DNA of 10,039 bases from contig JAISFB010000134.1 of the NCBI GenBank assembly GCA_031263805.1, positions 1-10,039 on the forward strand, given 5' to 3'. Position 1 is the stretch's first letter. Each line of letters opens with the position of its first letter. The notes under the pieces were generated by a model, which had not been told where the DNA came from, ran no database searches, and saw only the letters and a list, made by a program, of their open reading frames with translations. Made by a program: the position numbers and the translations under genes. This stretch comes from Oscillospiraceae bacterium. GTDB taxonomy: Bacteria > Bacillota > Clostridia > Oscillospirales > Oscillospiraceae. Below, piece after piece: positions 6,134-10,039 of this stretch.

Positions 6134-7477
6134 TTGAACGTAAAATTGAGAAAAGCCGCCGCGATAGCCGTTCTGCTCGCGCTTACGGGGTGCTTCAAGA
6201 CCTCCGCGGACGAGCTGTACCGCCTGCCGCGCGTTTCCGACGAATACTTCAAGCTGCAAACGCGGATCGACGAGGTGACGGCCTCCGGCGCGGAATATTC
6301 CCCGCCGACAAGCGGTGAAAACCGCCAATCCGTCCAGCTTGAGGATATCGACGGCGACGGCGTAAAGGAGGCGATAGCCTTCTTCGCGGCGCGCAGCGAG
6401 GATTACCCGCTGAAAATATACATATTCAAATCCGACGGGGACGACTACGTCATAGCCGATATTATCGAGGGCACCGGTACCGGGATAGAAAGCATCCGCT
6501 ACGCCGATATGGACGGCGACGGCGTGTTAGAGCTCGTCGTCGGCTGGCAGATGGGCGCGTCGCTGAAAAATATGTCGCTGTATTTAGAACGCGGCTTTCA
6601 GCACGTAAAGGTCGCCGAGGCGGATTACACGACGGCGCTCGTCTCCGATATAACGGGCGACGGCCTGCCCGACGTGTCGGTGGTGCGGCTCGGCACTGCG
6701 GAGACCCCGGGCGAGATCGAGGTGTTTTCCCTCATGCCCGACGGGGAAATAGTCGGCGCGACGGCGCATTTGTCCGACGGGGTGGAGGCCGTGTCTCGCG
6801 CGCAGGCGGGAAAGCTGTTTGACGGCGTGCCCGCCGTGGTCATAGACGGCAAGGCCGCGGGCGGCGGCATCGTCACCGATATATTCTGCCGCGTTGACGG
6901 CGCGCTTGTAAACATAGCGCGCACGAGCGCCGAGGACGCCGAGCCGAGGACGCTGACAGTATACTCTACGGATATCGACCGCGACGGCATCATAGATATG
7001 CCCTACCCCGTGCCGCTGCCGCAGCAGTCGGACACGGTATATTACGCGATAGACTGGCGCTCTTACTCCTCCGACGGGTCGCGCCGCGTGGCGATGACCA
7101 CGTACCACAATTATTCCGACGGCTGGTATCTGACGCTGCCGGAGGCCTGGCGGGGCCGATTGACGGTGCGCCGCGCGGACGCCGTGTACGGCGAGCGCTC
7201 TCTCGTGTTCTCGTTCGTCAACGGGGGCGGGAGCGGAAATGGGATCGTCAGCGGCGGCGAAGCGGTCAGCGATTTTTTGAAGATATACACGCTCTCCGGC
7301 GAGAATAAAGAAGAGCGGGCGCGCCTGCCGGGGCGCTTCCGGCTGCTTGAGGAGGGCGACAAGATTTTCGCGGCGGAGCTCTTCGACCCCGGCGCCGAGC
7401 ATTTCTACGCGCCCGCCGAAGCCGATATCCGCCTCGGCTTCCACAGAATATACACAGACTGGCTGACCGGCTCATAA
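6134..7477 (+). CDS. Secreted lipoprotein with FG-GAP/VCBS-type repeats
   Basis: The 447-residue protein begins with a lipoprotein signal peptide: a basic start (N-V-K-L-R-K), a hydrophobic core, and the lipobox L-T-G-C at 17-20. It should be exported and lipid-anchored at Cys20 on the outer face of the membrane. Four D-x-D/T-x-D-G motifs are visible: D71-I-D-G-D-G, D125-M-D-G-D-G, D172-I-T-G-D-G and D280-I-D-R-D-G. These are the calcium-binding loops of FG-GAP/VCBS propeller blades. The last 150 residues hold Trp/Tyr-rich strands of no recognised family. The TTG at 6134-6136 is preferred because GGGGGAG ends 5 bases before it and it gives a normal-length signal peptide. An in-frame ATG at 6101 (458 residues) has no ribosome site and would overlap the opposed promoter. 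It precedes a two-component pair by 202 bases and could be linked to envelope sensing; ligand and function are unknown. Confidence 0.85.
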   Translation: MNVKLRKAAAIAVLLALTGCFKTSADELYRLPRVSDEYFKLQTRIDEVTASGAEYSPPTSGENRQSVQLEDIDGDGVKEAIAFFAARSEDYPLKIYIFKSDGDDYVIADIIEGTGTGIESIRYADMDGDGVLELVVGWQMGASLKNMSLYLERGFQHVKVAEADYTTALVSDITGDGLPDVSVVRLGTAETPGEIEVFSLMPDGEIVGATAHLSDGVEAVSRAQAGKLFDGVPAVVIDGKAAGGGIVTDIFCRVDGALVNIARTSAEDAEPRTLTVYSTDIDRDGIIDMPYPVPLPQQSDTVYYAIDWRSYSSDGSRRVAMTTYHNYSDGWYLTLPEAWRGRLTVRRADAVYGERSLVFSFVNGGGSGNGIVSGGEAVSDFLKIYTLSGENKEERARLPGRFRLLEEGDKIFAAELFDPGAEHFYAPAEADIRLGFHRIYTDWLTGS

Positions 7478-7491
7478 CCGGCCGCCCCCAA

Positions 7492-7504
7492 CGGACGAAG
7501 TCCC
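7492..7504. repeat. Degenerate copy of the GGACGWAGTCC dyad
   Basis: CGGACGAAGTCCC, 15 bases after the lipoprotein stop, differs in one central base and the last base from the core of the perfect dyads at 7604-7616 and 7635-7647. It thus brackets the period-33 repeats on the left, while the two perfect dyads bracket them on the right. Confidence 0.5.
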
Positions 7505-7508
7505 GGCA

Positions 7509-7597
7509 CACGCACCCCATCCCTGACGACAGTTCCCGGTGTATGCACGCCCTTCCTGACAACAGTTCCCCGTCCACGCACCACCTTCCTGACAACA
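7509..7597. repeat. Imperfect tandem repeat, period 33, about 2.7 copies
   Basis: Copies begin near 7509, 7542 and 7575. Each contains GCAC(G)C, then CCTGAC at 7522, 7555 and 7588, exactly 33 bases apart. The first two continue with ACAGTTCCC, and the third diverges after ACAACA. Because 33 is a multiple of three, all frames stay open across the array and the minus strand shows artificial 11-residue repeats. It lies in the non-coding gap between the lipoprotein and the response regulator. Confidence 0.75.
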
Positions 7598-7602
7598 CCC
7601 AC

Positions 7603-7662
7603 GCGGACGTAGTCCGCCAAATTTAATTCTTAAGCGGACGTAGTCCGCCAAATTTAATTCTT
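7603..7662. repeat. Tandem pair of 31-bp units, each with a perfect dyad
   Basis: A 29-base sequence at 7603-7631 recurs exactly at 7634-7662, so the period is 31. Each unit is a perfect palindrome GCGGAC-GTA-GTCCGC followed by an A/T-rich tail CAAATTTAATTCTT. The second copy ends 4 bases before the ribosome site of the response regulator. The 31-base period is close to three helical turns, so both dyads would face the same side of DNA. It could be an operator pair or a mobile intergenic palindrome; copy number elsewhere in the genome would decide. Confidence 0.8.
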
Positions 7663-7679
7663 TACGAGGTTTGGACAAA

Positions 7680-8369
7680 ATGGCAAGAAAAATACTTGTG
7701 CTCGACGACGAAGAGAGCATCAGAAGCTTCGTGGTAGTAAGCCTGCGGCGCGCGGGATACGAGCCCATCGAGGCCGCGACGGGCGAGGAGGCTCTCGAAC
7801 GGATGAAGGAGCATCCGGATATCCAGGTGGCGCTGCTCGACATTATGCTGCCCAATATGGACGGCCTGGAGGTCTGCCGGCGCCTGCGCGCCGCCGACAA
7901 GCATCTCGGCATCATTATAATCTCCGCGAAAACGCAGGAGATAGACACGGTGACGGGGCTTATGACGGGCGCGGACGATTATATGACGAAGCCGTTCATC
8001 TCCGGCGAGCTCATCGCGCGCATAGAGGTCTTGCTCCGCCGCATGGGAAACGTCGCCGCCTCGGACTCGGGAGAGATGGTCCAGGGCCCGTTCCGCCTGA
8101 ACACGCGCAATCACACGCTCGAAAAGAACGGAGCGCGCATCAAGCTAACGCAGGTGGAATATTCGATAATAAAGATGTTTATGGACAATCTGGGAAAGGT
8201 TCTAACGCGCGACTATATACTCGCGACCGTGTGGGGGCGGGACTATTACGGCGACATTAAAATCGTCGATGTGAACATCAGCCGCCTGCGCGCGAAAATA
8301 GAGGACGACCCGAAAAACCCCGTGTTCATAATGACGACGCGCGGCTACGGATACCAGTGGGGCCTGTAA
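7680..8369 (+). CDS. OmpR/PhoB-family response regulator
   Basis: The 229-residue protein is a cytosolic transcription factor controlled by phosphorylation. The receiver domain (1-120) has the acidic pair D9/D10, phospho-acceptor D54 in L-L-D-I-M-L-P, Ser82, Tyr101 and Lys104 in K-P-F, all intact. The DNA-binding winged helix (about 130-229) shows L-T-Q-V-E-Y-S-I-I, then the V-D-V-N-I-S-R-L-R-A-K-I recognition helix, and ends with the wing T-T-R-G-Y-G-Y-Q-W. The ATG at 7680 is chosen over an in-frame TTG at 7671, because GAGG (7666-7669) is 10 bases from the ATG but only 1 from the TTG. The histidine kinase gene follows after 16 bases. Targets are unknown; the tandem dyads directly upstream are an obvious candidate site for self-control (inference). 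Confidence 0.96.
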   Translation: MARKILVLDDEESIRSFVVVSLRRAGYEPIEAATGEEALERMKEHPDIQVALLDIMLPNMDGLEVCRRLRAADKHLGIIIISAKTQEIDTVTGLMTGADDYMTKPFISGELIARIEVLLRRMGNVAASDSGEMVQGPFRLNTRNHTLEKNGARIKLTQVEYSIIKMFMDNLGKVLTRDYILATVWGRDYYGDIKIVDVNISRLRAKIEDDPKNPVFIMTTRGYGYQWGL

Positions 8370-8385
8370 AACAGGACGAGAATAA

Positions 8386-9969
8386 ATGCGGAAGCAAAGC
8401 GAAAGCGCGCGGAAGCAAGACGAAATCGGAGGAAAGCGGAATTTGAAGAAGCACGGAAAAACCGGCGCGGAGGGCTCGGCGGCAAGATCGCCGGGCCCCA
8501 AAGCGCCGCGGCCGAAGCCGGCAAAGAGCTCCGCGCTGTCGCGCGGGCTGCGGCGGCGGTGGGTGCGCGGCAGCGTGCTCATAGTCGCGGCGGCGCTCGC
8601 CGTCGTCATCTTCGCGTTTTCCCTGTTCATCCACAGCTATTATTACTCGACGGTCAGCACCGGGCTCGAATCGAAGGCGAAAACCGCGACTGACTTTTTT
8701 TCAAACTACGTCGCGAGGTCCTACGCGGAGTATTATGACAGCGCGTTCAGGTATACCGAGACGTTCATAGACGGAGACAAGCTGGAGCTGCAATTTATGG
8801 ACACGTCCGGGCGCGTCGTAATTTCCTCGTTCGGCGTCACGGCGGGCACGCAGGCGTCGTCCCCGGAGGTCGTGCAGGCCGTGAAATCCGGGAAAATATC
8901 GCCGTGGATCGGGCGGCGCGCGTCCACGAACGAGCGCGTGATGGCAGTCGCCGCGCCCATTATGTTCTCCGACGGGCAGGTGATAGGCGTGATGCGGTAT
9001 ATAACAAGCCTCACCGTCGTGGACCGGCAGGTGACTATGAGCATTTTAGCGGTGTCCGGCGCCGGGGTCATCGTGCTGCTGCTCGTGCTTTCGATAAATC
9101 TGCTGTTCATACGCTCCGTGATAGCGCCCGTCGGCGAGATCACGAAAATGTCCCGCCGCATAGCCGACGGGAGCTACGGCATACAGATAGAAAACACGTT
9201 TAACGACGAAATGGGCGAAATGGTCGATTCGATAAACGAAATGTCGATGAAAATAGCCCAGGCGGAGCGGATAAAAACCGAGTTCATATCCTCGGTCTCC
9301 CACGAGCTGCGCACTCCGCTCACCGCGATAACCGGCTGGGGCGAAACGCTGATATACAACGAAACGCTCGACAGCGACACCTCCGGCGGCATAGCCATAA
9401 TCCTGAAGGAAGCGCGCCGCCTGACGAAAATGGTGGAGGAGCTTTTGGAGTTCACGCGTATGGAGGACGGGCGCTTCACGCTGAACATCGAGACCGTGGA
9501 CCTCGCCGCCGAGCTTGAGGACGCGATGTTCACATACCGCGAGCTTTTCCACCACGACGCGTTAGAGCTTCACTATGAGCCCGCCCCCGACGACGAGACG
9601 CCCACGCTCCCCGGCGACCCCAACAGGCTGAAGCAGGTGTTTCTCAACATATTCGACAACGCGGCGAAATACGGCTCCGAGGGCCGCCGGATCGACGTCT
9701 CCATCGAGACGCGCGGGGACTTCGCGGCGGTGATAATACGCGATTTCGGGCCGGGCGCGCCGGAGGATGAGCTCGGGAATCTCAAAATGAAGTTCTACAA
9801 GGGCTCCAACTCCAAAACGCGCGGCAGCGGCATCGGTCTCGCCGTGTGTGACGAGATAATAAGGTACCACGGCGGCAGGCTGGAGCTCGAAAACGCCGAA
9901 GGCGGCGGGCTGCGCGTAACAGTCTGGCTCCCGCTGACGAACGCCGCCACGCTCGGCGAGCTGACATAG
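8386..9969 (+). CDS. Membrane-bound sensor histidine kinase (HAMP-HisKA-HATPase)
   Basis: The 527-residue kinase should phosphorylate the response regulator encoded 16 bases upstream. A Lys/Arg-rich cytosolic tail (1-60) is followed by TM1 (about 63-84), an extracellular sensor region of about 130 residues (86-216, PAS/Cache-like in size and pattern), TM2 (about 218-242) and HAMP (243-295). The DHp helix carries S-H-E-L-R-T-P with phospho-acceptor His306. The ATPase domain carries the N box (N421-I-F-D-N-A-A-K-Y), G1 box D453-F-G-P-G, F box F470-Y-K-G, and G2 box R-G-S-G-I-G-L at 479-485. Nothing essential is missing. The ATG at 8386 has a weak AGGACGAG before it. A TTG at 8443 with GGAGG 10 bases upstream is a real alternative that would remove 19 residues of the basic tail. 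The signal sensed is unknown. Confidence 0.95.
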   Translation: MRKQSESARKQDEIGGKRNLKKHGKTGAEGSAARSPGPKAPRPKPAKSSALSRGLRRRWVRGSVLIVAAALAVVIFAFSLFIHSYYYSTVSTGLESKAKTATDFFSNYVARSYAEYYDSAFRYTETFIDGDKLELQFMDTSGRVVISSFGVTAGTQASSPEVVQAVKSGKISPWIGRRASTNERVMAVAAPIMFSDGQVIGVMRYITSLTVVDRQVTMSILAVSGAGVIVLLLVLSINLLFIRSVIAPVGEITKMSRRIADGSYGIQIENTFNDEMGEMVDSINEMSMKIAQAERIKTEFISSVSHELRTPLTAITGWGETLIYNETLDSDTSGGIAIILKEARRLTKMVEELLEFTRMEDGRFTLNIETVDLAAELEDAMFTYRELFHHDALELHYEPAPDDETPTLPGDPNRLKQVFLNIFDNAAKYGSEGRRIDVSIETRGDFAAVIIRDFGPGAPEDELGNLKMKFYKGSNSKTRGSGIGLAVCDEIIRYHGGRLELENAEGGGLRVTVWLPLTNAATLGELT

Positions 9970-9980
9970 TATCGCGCGGC

Positions 9981-9995
9981 GAAAATATTATTTTC
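9981..9995. promoter_or_regulatory. A/T palindrome between the kinase and the next gene
   Basis: GAAAATA-T-TATTTTC is a perfect 7-bp inverted repeat with a single central base, in the 48-base gap before the next start codon. It could be a small operator. As RNA it could not form a stable hairpin with a one-base loop, so it is not a terminator. Confidence 0.25.
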
Positions 9996-10017
9996 AAAAA
10001 GGGTACAAGGAGAGCAT

Positions 10018-10039
10018 ATGACTGAAAAAGGCAAAAGCG
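10018..10039 (+). CDS. Start of a gene cut by the right edge
   Basis: An ATG at 10018 with AAGGAG at 10007-10012 opens a frame reading M-T-E-K-G-K-S before the window ends. It follows the kinase by 48 bases in the same direction, so it may be co-transcribed with the two-component pair. Seven residues are too few to name a product. Confidence 0.6.

Noticed and set aside
6584..7444. 286-codon minus-strand open frame opposite the lipoprotein
   Set aside because: The composition is Arg/Val/His-rich with no domain, and the plus strand has a signal peptide and four calcium motifs. It is a shadow.
7478..7500. Terminator after the lipoprotein gene
   Set aside because: Only a 4-base CCGG pairing is available and no T-run follows.
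7509..7662. CRISPR-like array
   Set aside because: The 31-bp units are directly adjacent without spacers and only two in number. The 33-base units are imperfect and also lack unique spacers. No cas gene is present.
7405..7948. Minus-strand frames with an 11-residue repeated peptide
   Set aside because: The repetition comes from the period-33 DNA array, which keeps every frame open. The frames run into the response regulator or lipoprotein on the wrong strand.

Overview
The window most likely comes from a GC-rich anaerobic Firmicute, of the Clostridia/Oscillospiraceae kind. This is inferred from clear AGGAG-type ribosome binding sites, A/T-rich sigma-A promoters in a GC-rich background, a clostridial-type one-carbon gene set, and frequent ATA codons despite high GC. 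No rRNA, tRNA, CRISPR array, insertion sequence or phage gene was seen.

Left half (1-5742, minus strand, read right to left): six genes in one direction encode tetrahydrofolate (THF) one-carbon metabolism. They are metF, fhs, fchA, folD, a methyl-THF:corrinoid methyltransferase and a cognate corrinoid protein cut by the left edge. Together they connect a methyl group on a corrinoid protein to methyl-THF, methylene-THF, methenyl-THF, formyl-THF and finally formate plus ATP, or the reverse. This is the methyl branch of the Wood-Ljungdahl pathway, or a methyl-group oxidation route fed by a demethylase. No CODH/acetyl-CoA synthase, MetV or substrate-specific methyltransferase lies within the window. 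FolD lacks two residues normally needed for cyclohydrolase activity, and a separate cyclohydrolase gene (fchA) sits 4 bases upstream of it, which suggests the two steps have been split.

Middle (5743-6133): about 390 bases without an established gene, but rich in signals. They include a good promoter for the metF operon, a GC-rich leader hairpin, two strong face-to-face promoters arranged symmetrically around a 10-bp inverted repeat, and a possible 30-residue reading frame with a weak terminator on the minus strand.

Right half (6134-10039, plus strand): a secreted lipoprotein with four calcium-type FG-GAP/VCBS motifs, then a 202-base intergenic island of two kinds of tandem repeat, then an OmpR/PhoB-type response regulator and its membrane histidine kinase. 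The first seven codons of another gene follow at the right edge. The lipoprotein and kinase are both surface-associated and may belong to one envelope-sensing function, but their input is unknown.
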